A stretch of 64,000 nt of DNA from Armatimonadota bacterium (GTDB lineage: Bacteria; Armatimonadota; Fimbriimonadia; Fimbriimonadales; Fimbriimonadaceae): positions 1 through 64,000 of the forward strand of contig JAIUNY010000006.1 of assembly GCA_020161505.1 (NCBI GenBank), in the 5' to 3' direction. A program made the position numbers and the translations under genes. This document shows, piece by piece, positions 23,428 to 31,868 of this stretch (within the stretch, counting starts at the first letter, position 1; every line of letters begins with the position of its first letter). The notes below the pieces were generated by a model. The model did not search any database. It worked only from the letters and a program-made list of their open reading frames with translations, and had not been told where the DNA came from.

Positions 23428-26400
23428 GGATTTACCTCTACCAAGCCAAGGGAGCAGATGATGCGCGGCTCTCGATGCTCACGGTCCTCTTCGACAATAC
23501 AGAGACGGTCTTCACTCCTCAAGGCGATGCAAAGTTCGGCGAGAGATTCGTCGGCGATCCCGGCCTTGAGTTGGCGGTTGAGGGAGTCCGTCGCGGTCTG
23601 CCGAAGCGGATAGCGGTAGATGTCCTCGATGGTTCGAAGCAGTTCCTCGCTTTCGAACAGGGTGCCCTTGATCTTCTCGCCGTGAGCTTTGAGCCGCTCA
23701 TAGGTGCGGAATCTCGCGCCGGAAGGCTTGCCGAGTTGCCCGCCGATCTTGGATTCCTCCTCGACCATCCGCTCGACGCCGAGCCTCACGATATCGTGAT
23801 GGTTCGCCGCCTTGGGAGCGGCGGGAGTATCGGGTTTGCAAGCGGCGGCGCGGAGAATCGCCAGGGGCGACTCGGTGACCGCCTTGCCCGTCTGATCCAC
23901 CCAAGACAAGGCGTCTCCGCCGTCGGCAGTCCGCAAGTAGACCAGCGCGCCGTGGGGCTTGCTCGGCTCGGCGGCATGAGCCTTCGCCGAGAAAACGACG
24001 TCGGGAAGCGATTCGATGACGGCTTTGAGGCTCGGATCGGCGTCGGTCGCGTTCTTCCAGATTTGAAGGGCGTGGGAGGACAGATCGACCTCGCTGTCGT
24101 CCTCTCCGTCGAGGACGCCGGACTTCTCGTTGTAGAGGTCGCGATACTTGTCATCGACTTTCAAATCTTCGAAGAATTGCTCATCGGCGCCGACGACTTC
24201 AGCGTTTTCGGTAAGGCGTTGCCGAACCCTACCGCGAAGGTTGATGATGCGGTCCACGCCGTCCATGGGATAGAAGCTGTAGCAGTAAATCTGTTCGTGC
24301 TTCTGGCCGATACGGTCCACACGACCGGCGCGCTGGATGAGCCGGATGATGGCCCAGGGAAGATCGAAGTTCACGACGACGTGAGCGTCTTGGAGGTTCT
24401 GACCTTCAGAGAGAACGTCCGTCGCGATCAGGACGCGAAGTTCTTCGTCTGACTTGATGAGTTCCCGCTTATCGTTGCTGACAGGGCTGAATCGCCACGC
24501 CAGTCGGGTAGGGTTCTCGCTGTCGCCGCTGACCCCCTCAATCTGCTTGACCCCAAGCTTCTTCAGCGCGTCGGTCAAGTAATCGACGGTATCCGCGAAC
24601 TGCGTGAAGACCAGAACCTTCTCGTTCGGGTGAACGACCGTGAGCAGTTCATGAAGCTTCTGAAGCTTCTTGTCGAGCGAGGCGTCCCACGAGCCATGAG
24701 CTTTGAGAATGCCGCATAGGGCGTCACTGTCGGCCTTTAGGTCCTTGAGGAGGGACTCGGCGAACAGGCCAGAGCGAAGCCATTTGAACCGCCGCTTGTA
24801 CTTGCTCGCGTATTGATCGTACACCTCCTTCGCCTTGGCGTTGAACGCTTCCGGGTCGTGCATTGGTGCGCGAACGCTTGGCGCATCGGAGTCGGTCAGG
24901 TCCTCGGTCTCCGCGTCGAAGATGCTTCCGGTGATGGCCGTATCGTCGCTGTCGATGTCCACAACGTCGGTGTCGAGCATCGAAGGATCGGAGGTGCCGA
25001 TTGGAATCGGCAACCCGGCTTCGATGGCATGGATGTAGATGTAGTTGCGGAGGATGTGCCGCTCAAGCGATTGGATGAAGGCGAGGCCGCTGCTTTCTAG
25101 CCGCTTGAAGAGATTGGTCCGGCAGAATCCCATGAGCCGCTTTCCGGCCCGTCCTAGGTCACTCAGAACCTTGGCTTCTGCTGGCGTCGGCGGCGTGTGG
25201 GGCTTGCTGGCGACGTAGTTACCAAGGCCATAGCGCGGAAGATTTAGCTTGTTGATCTCGCGTTCCACGGCGAGGCTGAACAGCTTGGCGTACGGATCGG
25301 TCTTGCTCTTTTCGTCGATCTCGAACTTGACCGTTCGCGGGATGCGATCCGGGAAGTAGGTCCGCTCGCCATTCTCCAGCAGAAGGTGTTTCCGCCCGTT
25401 CTGCTCGTCGGTCTTAGCGTAGTGTTCCTTGATGAATCCGCGCGTCCTGCGGACCATATAGAGCCGCATGAGTTCGCGCCAGTCGTCGGCGTAGGGACTC
25501 TTCTCGAACGCCGCAAGGCTACGAAGCGGACACTGATGCTTCGCTTGGAACTGGACCTCGCCGACCTCGCGGATGAGCATGTCCGGGCGAACGCCGATAT
25601 CTTGATGCTCGGGCACGAAAAGCCGAAGCTGAGCACCGAGGTCGAGGTACGCTTTGTTGTAGGGCGTCGCGCTTAACAGGATGCAGCGAGATTCGTTCTT
25701 GTTGATGTACTCCTGGATCGCTCGGTAACGGCTTCCTTCGCGGTTCCGCAAGTTGTGGCTTTCGTCCAGGATGATTAGCCTGTAACGGCGCATCTCGTGA
25801 AGTCCGCCGTAACGCTCTTCCGTGCCGTCCGCACCCTTGCGTGTCTTGGGAGCAACCTCGGTGATGGAAACGACCTTCGCGCGAAGCCGATACCGATGCG
25901 CGTATTCTTCCCACATCGGCTTGAGGTTCTTCGGGCAGATGATAAGCGTTTCGAGGCCAAGATCGTCCTCAAAGATTCGAGCAAGAGCGGTCGCCATGAG
26001 GGTCTTGCCGAGACCCACGACGTCACCGAGGATGACGCCCCTTCGCCGATCGTTATTGAGGTGATGCGCCGCAATCTTTACGGCGGCAACCTGATATTCG
26101 AAGAGTCGATTGCCGAAGTCGGCAGGAATCTTGAACTCAGATAGGCCGGTTCGCGCTTCCTGGGCAAGGTGATAGGCGATATTCAGATAGATGTGATACG
26201 GCGGGATGACGGTTGGCCTGGCCCAACTCGCCTCGATAATCTCAATGAGCTCCTGCGAGATGTCTAGGCACCACTTATCTGCCCAACGATCCTCGAACCA
26301 CTTGGCGAGCTTCGCCGACGCGTCGCCTTCAACAACGTCAACGTTCAATTCGAACTGCTTCATTAGCCCAGCAAAGGTCAAATTCGAGCTACCGACGTAG

Positions 26401-26867
26401 CCCACGATTGGCGCCGCGATGTCTGCCCGGTGAACAAGATAGAGCTTGGCGTGTAGACTATTCCGAAGAAATAGCTTCACGACGAGCTGTCCAGTTCGAA
26501 GCTGATTTGCCAGGCGCTGGAGATTCTTCTCATCGAATTCGGTAGGTGCACCGATCGTGAGTTGCTTTCGAAACTCCTCGGCCATTTTCTTCCGAAGCTG
26601 AATAGCTTTCGCATTGTCGATGCCGTCCTCCCGAAGGAGGCTGTACACTTGGCGAACCTCTTCTTCGCCCATAGTCTGCATCCCGACTAACAGGCGGCAA
26701 CTCCCCTCATTTCCACCTGGGAACCTGTCTTCCACCACTTGGCCCAGGCGATTCCACCCCCTGAGATTAAAGTAGCCAACGCAAAAGTCCGCGCTCGTCG
26801 CTGTACGAAGCATGTCCTCCAGCGCTGGCATGAACTGCAATTCGATGTTGTCGTAGATTCGCGGCAT
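23424..26867 (-). CDS. SNF2-type helicase with N-terminal phospholipase D domain
   Basis: The N-terminal ~250 residues form a PLD-like nuclease module with one HKD motif (LHAKLYLVHR, then GSSNLTFAGL). The superfamily 2 helicase core follows: motif I GDVVGLGKT, motif II LDESHN, motif III LLSATPYNK and motif VI LIQRAGRVDRIGQ. A central ~250-residue insertion separates the RecA-like lobes. I start at 26867 (MPRIYDNIELQF); an upstream ATG (27098) would add 77 residues of low-complexity, non-conserved look that overlap the leader hairpins. It is the first gene of a four-gene overlapping operon. PLD-helicases of this kind occur in DISARM-like and helicase-methylase-ATPase defence systems. It probably translocates on and cuts invading DNA. 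Confidence 0.88.
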   Translation of the reverse strand: MPRIYDNIELQFMPALEDMLRTATSADFCVGYFNLRGWNRLGQVVEDRFPGGNEGSCRLLVGMQTMGEEEVRQVYSLLREDGIDNAKAIQLRKKMAEEFRKQLTIGAPTEFDEKNLQRLANQLRTGQLVVKLFLRNSLHAKLYLVHRADIAAPIVGYVGSSNLTFAGLMKQFELNVDVVEGDASAKLAKWFEDRWADKWCLDISQELIEIIEASWARPTVIPPYHIYLNIAYHLAQEARTGLSEFKIPADFGNRLFEYQVAAVKIAAHHLNNDRRRGVILGDVVGLGKTLMATALARIFEDDLGLETLIICPKNLKPMWEEYAHRYRLRAKVVSITEVAPKTRKGADGTEERYGGLHEMRRYRLIILDESHNLRNREGSRYRAIQEYINKNESRCILLSATPYNKAYLDLGAQLRLFVPEHQDIGVRPDMLIREVGEVQFQAKHQCPLRSLAAFEKSPYADDWRELMRLYMVRRTRGFIKEHYAKTDEQNGRKHLLLENGERTYFPDRIPRTVKFEIDEKSKTDPYAKLFSLAVEREINKLNLPRYGLGNYVASKPHTPPTPAEAKVLSDLGRAGKRLMGFCRTNLFKRLESSGLAFIQSLERHILRNYIYIHAIEAGLPIPIGTSDPSMLDTDVVDIDSDDTAITGSIFDAETEDLTDSDAPSVRAPMHDPEAFNAKAKEVYDQYASKYKRRFKWLRSGLFAESLLKDLKADSDALCGILKAHGSWDASLDKKLQKLHELLTVVHPNEKVLVFTQFADTVDYLTDALKKLGVKQIEGVSGDSENPTRLAWRFSPVSNDKRELIKSDEELRVLIATDVLSEGQNLQDAHVVVNFDLPWAIIRLIQRAGRVDRIGQKHEQIYCYSFYPMDGVDRIINLRGRVRQRLTENAEVVGADEQFFEDLKVDDKYRDLYNEKSGVLDGEDDSEVDLSSHALQIWKNATDADPSLKAVIESLPDVVFSAKAHAAEPSKPHGALVYLRTADGGDALSWVDQTGKAVTESPLAILRAAACKPDTPAAPKAANHHDIVRLGVERMVEEESKIGGQLGKPSGARFRTYERLKAHGEKIKGTLFESEELLRTIEDIYRYPLRQTATDSLNRQLKAGIADESLAELCIALRSEDRLCIVEEDREHREPRIICSLGLVEVNP

Positions 26868-27032
26868 AGTTAATCGGCTTGCCCCCCCTAAGTTTTTGCC
26901 CCGAGCCCTACCCGCAAGGAGTTGTCGCTCTGGCACGCCATTAGAGTACCACTCACTAAAGGCATCCTGGAAAGCGCAAAGACGAGATCGCTCGTTCGGG
27001 CCGGGCATAGACGTTTCTGGGAAGAATGCGAA

Positions 27033-27115
27033 GGGAGGCAGATGCCTCCCCCGCAAGTCGTGAAGTGCCCGAGTCGGAATGGGCGAATCTCGCCGCACTC
27101 AAGAACTCGGGCACT
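27033..27115 (-). promoter_or_regulatory. Structured leader upstream of the defence operon
   Basis: The 267-bp space between the ArdC-like gene and the helicase holds two strong hairpins. The first is an 11-bp perfect inverted repeat (AGTGCCCGAGT 27064-27074 with ACTCGGGCACT 27105-27115). The second is an 8-bp perfect repeat with a 2-nt gap (GGGAGGCA 27033-27040 with TGCCTCCC 27043-27050). They could end the upstream transcript, attenuate the operon, or be an operator. There is no U-run strong enough to call a terminator. Confidence 0.5.
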
Positions 27116-27134
27116 CGCTTTAGCCCAGCACTCA

Positions 27135-28052
27135 TCACTTGACTTCAGAGAGTTCAGCGACCTGCTCGAAGAGATAGTCGCTGGCTCTTTGAGCCAAGGA
27201 AGCTGCTGAGAACAGAGCTCCAGGATCGTTTTCGAGCCGGAAGAGCCAGGTTGCAAGGTAGGGCGCATGATCCTTGCGAGGATCCAGACCCATCCCAAGC
27301 CGGGCACAGGTGAAGGCTGCGCCAAGTTCTGCTACCAGTTCTTCCATTGCGTAGGATTCACTCCCAAATCTTCCCGTCAAATTCCTTTTGAGCCGGGATT
27401 CGTGGCCTGTCCAGTGGATATGTTCGTGAGCAAGAACGCTGCAAAGAGCTTTCTCGCTTGGAAATCTCCATTTGTCGGGCATCCGAATCGAGTCCGTGAT
27501 CCCAGAGTATCCGGCAACAGTTCCGCAGAATCTGACATCGGAAGGAATCTGGGAGAAGAAGGAGAAGTGATCGGATGCTTCTGGCTCCGCGAAGGAGTCC
27601 CTTATGAATTCATCACGAATCGTTTTGAATCCTTCCACCTGATCTGCATTGAAGACGTGGAAGAGTTTCGCGTAAGGACGGCCCTTCGGACGATCTTCAA
27701 TCCGCTCTTCTTCCGGATCTTTCCCAGAATAGGTGTCCCAGAAGACGATGGGTGTGGAACGCTCTCCTGCACGGACGTAGCATCCAAGCTCAATCCACTG
27801 CTGATAGGTTCCCCACCAAGGGGTTCGGTATTCCCGGAGAATGCCTCGTCCCCAAAGAGAGAGGATATTCACGCCTCTGTAGGCTTTGCGGGAATGGACG
27901 TTGCGCGGGAGTCCAAGCTCGGCGCTGGAGTTCCACGGCATGTTGAAGTCCGCAGCACCTTCGCGGATCGCCCGGACGATGTCCTTGGTGATTTTGAAAG
28001 AAAGGTCGCGGAAGTTGGACGAAGTGACTGGACTTGTAATCGAGTTGATCAT
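27135..28052 (-). CDS. ArdC-like antirestriction / zincin protein
   Basis: The 305-residue protein matches the ArdC family. The N-terminal ssDNA-binding-like domain reads NMPWNSSAELGLPRN, YRGVNILSLW and TYQQWIELGCYVRAGE. The C-terminal zincin-like metallopeptidase domain has HEHIH in SVLAHEHIHWTGHESR and a downstream Glu in AMEELVAELGAAF. ArdC proteins come from mobile elements and protect incoming single-stranded DNA from host restriction. Shine-Dalgarno GAGGA lies 8 nt before the ATG. Presence beside a restriction-like operon in the same element suggests roles in element entry rather than in the defence operon itself. Confidence 0.85.
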   Translation of the reverse strand: MINSITSPVTSSNFRDLSFKITKDIVRAIREGAADFNMPWNSSAELGLPRNVHSRKAYRGVNILSLWGRGILREYRTPWWGTYQQWIELGCYVRAGERSTPIVFWDTYSGKDPEEERIEDRPKGRPYAKLFHVFNADQVEGFKTIRDEFIRDSFAEPEASDHFSFFSQIPSDVRFCGTVAGYSGITDSIRMPDKWRFPSEKALCSVLAHEHIHWTGHESRLKRNLTGRFGSESYAMEELVAELGAAFTCARLGMGLDPRKDHAPYLATWLFRLENDPGALFSAASLAQRASDYLFEQVAELSEVK

Positions 28053-28161
28053 TTTTCAGTTCCTCGTGGGCACCGTTTGCCCACGCCACACAGGCCGCGG
28101 TGCATTGATGAAGAACTGACTGGCTCGACGCGAAATCTAGACGCCACTCCCCGAAGGGGAC

Positions 28162-28195
28162 AAAAAAGCCTGGTTTGGCGTTTCGCTAAACCAGG
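28162..28195 (-). terminator. Intrinsic terminator (minus strand)
   Basis: Stem CCTGGTTTGGC (28169-28179) with GCTAAACCAGG (28185-28195), one G-T pair, loop GTTTC. On the minus strand it is followed by TTTTTT (28162-28167). It stops transcripts of the polymerase-like gene before the ArdC-like gene. Confidence 0.8.
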
Positions 28196-28270
28196 GACAC
28201 TACCGAAGGAAGTCGCAAGAACCCCCTGGGGGTAAGTTTTTGACCTCCCCCCTCTTTCACCTACAAATAG

Positions 28271-28339
28271 GGCCAGAAACCGGGTGGTTTCTGGCCTGTT
28301 TGCGCCACTTTCAGAGAGTTTTGCGTAAGGTTCTCTGAA
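28271..28339. repeat. Two further hairpins after the polymerase-like gene
   Basis: GGCCAGAAACC (28271-28281) and GGTTTCTGGCC (28286-28296) form a perfect 11-bp stem with a GGGT loop. TTCAGAGA (28310-28317) and TCTCTGAA (28332-28339) form an 8-bp stem. With the terminator at 28162-28195 this makes three hairpins in the 300-bp gene-free stretch 28053-28353. Neither has a U-run, so an origin, mRNA-stability or protein-binding role is possible. Confidence 0.6.
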
Positions 28340-28353
28340 GGCTGCGTGGTCTT

Positions 28354-29796
28354 TTACTCGGTCTTGCCAAGCGTCGTGATCTCAAAACTTGAGTTGATCT
28401 CAAGCTCTCCTAGGAGCTTCCTTCCAATCTCAAGAGCTTCTTCCAGCATAGCGGGGTCGTGATCTGGCGGGATGATGAAGCCATCATGCAGCCAGGCGAT
28501 CACGGGCACCTTCTTCTTGAGCAGATGGATCACCAAGGGAGCAAGGACTTTCAGTTCGTAAGACTGAGCTTGAGACCCTGCCATCGATCGAGCACTGGTG
28601 AGGGTGAACAAACCAGAGTGCTTCCCTTTCGGACGCTTAGCGAGCAATTCACAGAGATTTCGGTCGTACGCATCCAGAACCGTATCGGCAGCTCGAAGGT
28701 TTTCGAGGTTTTCTTCGGATCGCTGGAAGAGCTCTGTGATCAGTTTTGTGTCGAGGAAGTCCTCCCACTGATCAAGAGTCATTTCACCGGTCTCCAGGGC
28801 TCGCTTGCGAGTGTTGTAGACCGTCGCGCCGTACATCAGGGAGTAGAACGCCGTCTTGAGAACGGGCTTGGGAGCGCCAGATTCTGCGGTCAATCGCTCC
28901 CAGAATCCTTCCTTCACGTACTCATTGATCGACTCAATTCCGCAAAGTTTGGCTTGAACCGCCGCCTGAAAGTGCTTCAGATCAACCTGGATGCACCCCG
29001 CAAGAAGCTGCTCCCGATCAGCCGATTTCGTTGTTTGCAAGCCGCCTCCCACGGTGTAGAGTCGCAGCGTTCGCTCAACTGCCTTGTAGCATTGCTTTGG
29101 ACTAAGGAAGAAGTCCGAGAATGACCTGAGCCGTGACCGAACCTGGTGCCGATTCGCTTTGCCAAGGTCAACTTGCAGACCAAGTTCGTTTGCCCGCTCT
29201 TGAAGCTCCGCAGCGTCAAACTCCTGTGCGTTGAGCAGTTGCTGAAGCTCCTTGACCTCTTCTACTGGAGAGAGTGCAACCTCGGCCGCCTTTTCCTCCA
29301 AGGGCTCCCCAGACCGAACGTCGATCAGCTGGGAAAACCAGGCCTCTGGCCCAGGAAATCCTTCAGGCAATCGAAGCCGCTCGATTCGGAGTGGTTCATC
29401 GAAGTCTGGCTTTGACGCAACCAGGGTGACCCCCGGGAGCCCAGAAATCGATGCTGCCGTGAACGCAATTCCTGGTACCGCCGGAAGCTGAGACTTCATG
29501 CGCGAAGCCGATGGAAGTTCCGAGCAAAATGTCAGAACCGCAGCAAGCTCAGGATATTCAGACCCCTGATCCTGAAACCACGTCAGAATTTTCTCGGGCA
29601 CAAGAAATGGCGGATAGACGCGTGCATCCGCTCGGATCCCCCTCCCTCTTCCTGGAGCCGCGAAGTCTCTCTTCCGCAAGTCACGCAGCGCGCGTGAGAC
29701 CTTGCTTCGAGATAATCCCGTACGATCAGCTATTTTGGAAGCATCCGTGACTCCCTGCTGAAAGAGATGCAAGACGGAGGATATGATCGTTGCCAT
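28354..29796 (-). CDS. Winged-helix protein with family A / T7-like polymerase palm
   Basis: Residues 1-45 form a winged helix-turn-helix (GVTDASKIADRTGLSRSKVSRALRDL without the first residues would span 15-40). The C-terminal half shows right-hand polymerase motifs in order: motif A IQVDLKHFQAAV (Asp272); motif B K314-x7-Y322-G323 in VLKTAFYSLMYG; a Gln/Lys segment SQAQSYELKVL; and motif C WLHDGF (His437-Asp438). The spacing of motif B equals that of Pol I and T7 RNA polymerase, and motif C HDG is between Pol I HDE and T7 HDS. At 480 residues it lacks room for 3'-5' or 5'-3' exonuclease domains. It is probably a replication initiator, primase or polymerase of the element. I know of no named family. 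Confidence 0.62.
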   Translation of the reverse strand: MATIISSVLHLFQQGVTDASKIADRTGLSRSKVSRALRDLRKRDFAAPGRGRGIRADARVYPPFLVPEKILTWFQDQGSEYPELAAVLTFCSELPSASRMKSQLPAVPGIAFTAASISGLPGVTLVASKPDFDEPLRIERLRLPEGFPGPEAWFSQLIDVRSGEPLEEKAAEVALSPVEEVKELQQLLNAQEFDAAELQERANELGLQVDLGKANRHQVRSRLRSFSDFFLSPKQCYKAVERTLRLYTVGGGLQTTKSADREQLLAGCIQVDLKHFQAAVQAKLCGIESINEYVKEGFWERLTAESGAPKPVLKTAFYSLMYGATVYNTRKRALETGEMTLDQWEDFLDTKLITELFQRSEENLENLRAADTVLDAYDRNLCELLAKRPKGKHSGLFTLTSARSMAGSQAQSYELKVLAPLVIHLLKKKVPVIAWLHDGFIIPPDHDPAMLEEALEIGRKLLGELEINSSFEITTLGKTE

Positions 29797-29851
29797 GATG
29801 TTAGACCATTAACATCTTACGGGGGTGGTATAAGTTAATAGTCCCACCCCC
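29797..29851. promoter_or_regulatory. Paired inverted repeats at the start of the polymerase-like gene
   Basis: GATGTTA (29797-29803) and TAACATC (29810-29816) touch the start codon at 29796. GGGGGTGG (29821-29828) and CCACCCCC (29844-29851) enclose an AT-rich loop. The arrangement suggests an operator for the protein's own winged helix, or a replication-initiator binding site. Confidence 0.5.
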
Positions 29852-29860
29852 ATTAGATCG

Positions 29861-30622
29861 TTAGTTGGTCACCTCCACCGTTGTAGCAGCTCCCTTCTTC
29901 TCTTTCTTCAATGCAACCGTGAGACCAACGTACGAGGCAGTAATCACGTAGCCATATCCCTCGCAGAGATCCCTCATTCCATTGATTTCTTCCCAGAATT
30001 CATCAAGCCGCTTCTGGACTGGCTCAAGTTCCTCGGGGAGACTATCAGGATTAATGCATCCCGACTGCCGAGCCGCCTCAATGATTCGCGCCCGAAGGTC
30101 GAGATCCTTGTTGTAGAGAGCCAGGGTGATCCTCCTTGATCGGCCTCCGACGATTTGCGTGAGCGCGCCGTCGTCATATGTAAACGGACCGAACTGGAGA
30201 TACTGCTCTCGTGTCCCGACCGCTTTCGCATTGAGTCGCTTGAGCAAGGATTGCCACGTTGGCAAGTCGTCCGCAGTAACACCCGAAGACTCCTTTGCAT
30301 CCACAGCCCCTGTCAGGGTCTCACCGTACTGTTGCTCGGATACCGACGCATCTTCACTCTTGGCTTCGCGCGCCTCCTTATCGGCAACCTCGGCAGAACC
30401 TTCTTGGGGCGAAGCGCTTGCACTCGTCTCAACAGGCTTGGGAGCAGGCCGAGCCGATGCGTCTGCCTCACGCGCTTGAGTTTCTCGTTGCTGACCGGTC
30501 GCGGTCAGCGGATCGTGGCCCACCATTTCGTCGTGAGCAGAAGACAAGTTGTTTTCGAAATCATGTGTGTTATTCACTATTCTTTTTTTCTCCAAGAGAT
30601 TTGCCAGATCGCATCCTTTCAT
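29861..30622 (-). CDS. Hypothetical island protein with disordered middle
   Basis: The 253-residue protein has an Ala/Glu/Ser/Pro-rich, probably disordered segment at about 40-120. A folded C-terminal domain (about 125-245) follows, with FGPFTYDDGALTQIVGG and an acidic helix PEELEPVQKRLDEFWEEI. I recognise no family. The start is uncertain: ATG 30622 has no Shine-Dalgarno, and a GTG at codon 16 follows a GGAG. It lies 64 bp upstream of the polymerase-like gene on the same strand, so it may be its accessory or co-regulated partner. Confidence 0.6.
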   Translation of the reverse strand: MKGCDLANLLEKKRIVNNTHDFENNLSSAHDEMVGHDPLTATGQQRETQAREADASARPAPKPVETSASASPQEGSAEVADKEAREAKSEDASVSEQQYGETLTGAVDAKESSGVTADDLPTWQSLLKRLNAKAVGTREQYLQFGPFTYDDGALTQIVGGRSRRITLALYNKDLDLRARIIEAARQSGCINPDSLPEELEPVQKRLDEFWEEINGMRDLCEGYGYVITASYVGLTVALKKEKKGAATTVEVTN

Positions 30623-30675
30623 GCGAGTGGCTTGCTTGGGAGACGGCGCTCGAAGTGTCCTGGATTACACGCAAA

Positions 30676-30701
30676 ACTTGCACCTGAAGAGCCCTGCAAG
30701 T
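30676..30701. promoter_or_regulatory. Inverted repeat in the divergent spacer
   Basis: ACTTGCA (30676-30682) and TGCAAGT (30695-30701) lie in the ~200-bp spacer between the divergent 253-aa and 348-aa genes. This is a plausible operator for the HTH protein encoded at 30822. Confidence 0.4.
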
Positions 30702-30821
30702 GTAAAAATTCCTGCCCAGCTGTTGATGCAAGATCGACCCGTCATGTAAAAATGGGGACGAGGTGTTTCGAGCCGCTCGTCAAGGACTTTTACTAGGACC
30801 CTATCCGGGGAGAGAGAAGAG

Positions 30822-31868
30822 ATGAATCACAACGATGAACAAATCAGTTTCGCCAGAGCAGCGGAGATTCTCAAATGCAGTCGGCAGAACATGACGACCT
30901 GGACGAAGCCGAAGAGTGCGCAAGATACTCAGTCCCTATTGACGCGGGGCGTTAAGGGCAGTTGGACAGTCTCCAAGAATCACTGCACTGCTTACCGGCT
31001 CATGGCGGACTTTCTTCAGTACGACAAGCCTCGTGTCGAGATGTTCACGCGCGATGCCGCGCTCCAGTACATTCTCCGGCTTCATAATGCGCTCGACGTG
31101 AACCAAAGGCACATCGCTGAACTTCAGCGAGAAGTTCAGCCGGGATCGAGTGTGACTGCGGACTCCCCTCCCCAGTCCGGTGTGAAGAATGTAGGTGAGG
31201 CAGCTCCGAAGACAGGGATCGATCAATCTGCAACTTCGGCAAGAACAGACGTGACACAATCCGAAGAGATGAGAGCAGTCGAACCATCGGAGCAACCGAG
31301 CGAGATGCGCCCAGTAGCGGAAGTGATCAAGCCCCAGCCCGAGTCAGATCAACAACACGACGCCCACGTAAAGCACCTGCAGGGCATGATCGCTCGTGGC
31401 TACGTCCCTACGCCTGAGGAAAATCTCCTCCTGCCCGTGCTTAGTCGAGCAAGTCTGTCAATCCATGACGTTGCGCGGTTGACGTCTTGCCCCTTGGCAT
31501 TCGTCGAAGAGATTGCCGCGCAAGGTTTGCTTACCCGGTATCAGACCGGGTACGACCCGATGCAAGTGCTTTCAAAGCGACGAACTTTTGCTCGTGAAGT
31601 GGTCGTTCTTCGGTATCGAATGCAAGATGATAGCGACTTGGATGACGAGGACTATCAAGACTTCGACCCTGATGAGCGCATCTTGGTCGGAATGAGAGTT
31701 TGGGATCTGGGAGCTGGAGACATGACCGGGACAAGTCGCGGATTCATCTATGAAACCGAAGTGCGGATGCTGGACTGGGAGACGCTGATCTCGTACATGG
31801 CAAGTTTGACGAACGCCAGCGTCCCCGATATCGTGTCCTACGCCGCTCAGCGGTTTTGCAAGTCTTAG
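30822..31868 (+). CDS. HTH-containing hypothetical protein (excisionase/regulator-like)
   Basis: The 348-residue protein begins with a MerR/excisionase-like helix-turn-helix (ISFARAAEILKCSRQNMTTW, about 8-27). A Gln/Ser/Pro-rich linker (about 110-180) follows. A second helical module SLSIHDVARLTSCPLAFVEEIAAQ without its last four residues lies near 210-230. The purine-rich GGGGAGAGAGAAGAG directly before the ATG is a strong ribosome-binding site. The end overlaps the convergent integrase by 4 bp. Position and the first HTH suggest an element regulator or recombination directionality factor. Its length is far above that of typical excisionases, so that role is tentative. Confidence 0.62.
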   Translation: MNHNDEQISFARAAEILKCSRQNMTTWTKPKSAQDTQSLLTRGVKGSWTVSKNHCTAYRLMADFLQYDKPRVEMFTRDAALQYILRLHNALDVNQRHIAELQREVQPGSSVTADSPPQSGVKNVGEAAPKTGIDQSATSARTDVTQSEEMRAVEPSEQPSEMRPVAEVIKPQPESDQQHDAHVKHLQGMIARGYVPTPEENLLLPVLSRASLSIHDVARLTSCPLAFVEEIAAQGLLTRYQTGYDPMQVLSKRRTFAREVVVLRYRMQDDSDLDDEDYQDFDPDERILVGMRVWDLGAGDMTGTSRGFIYETEVRMLDWETLISYMASLTNASVPDIVSYAAQRFCKS

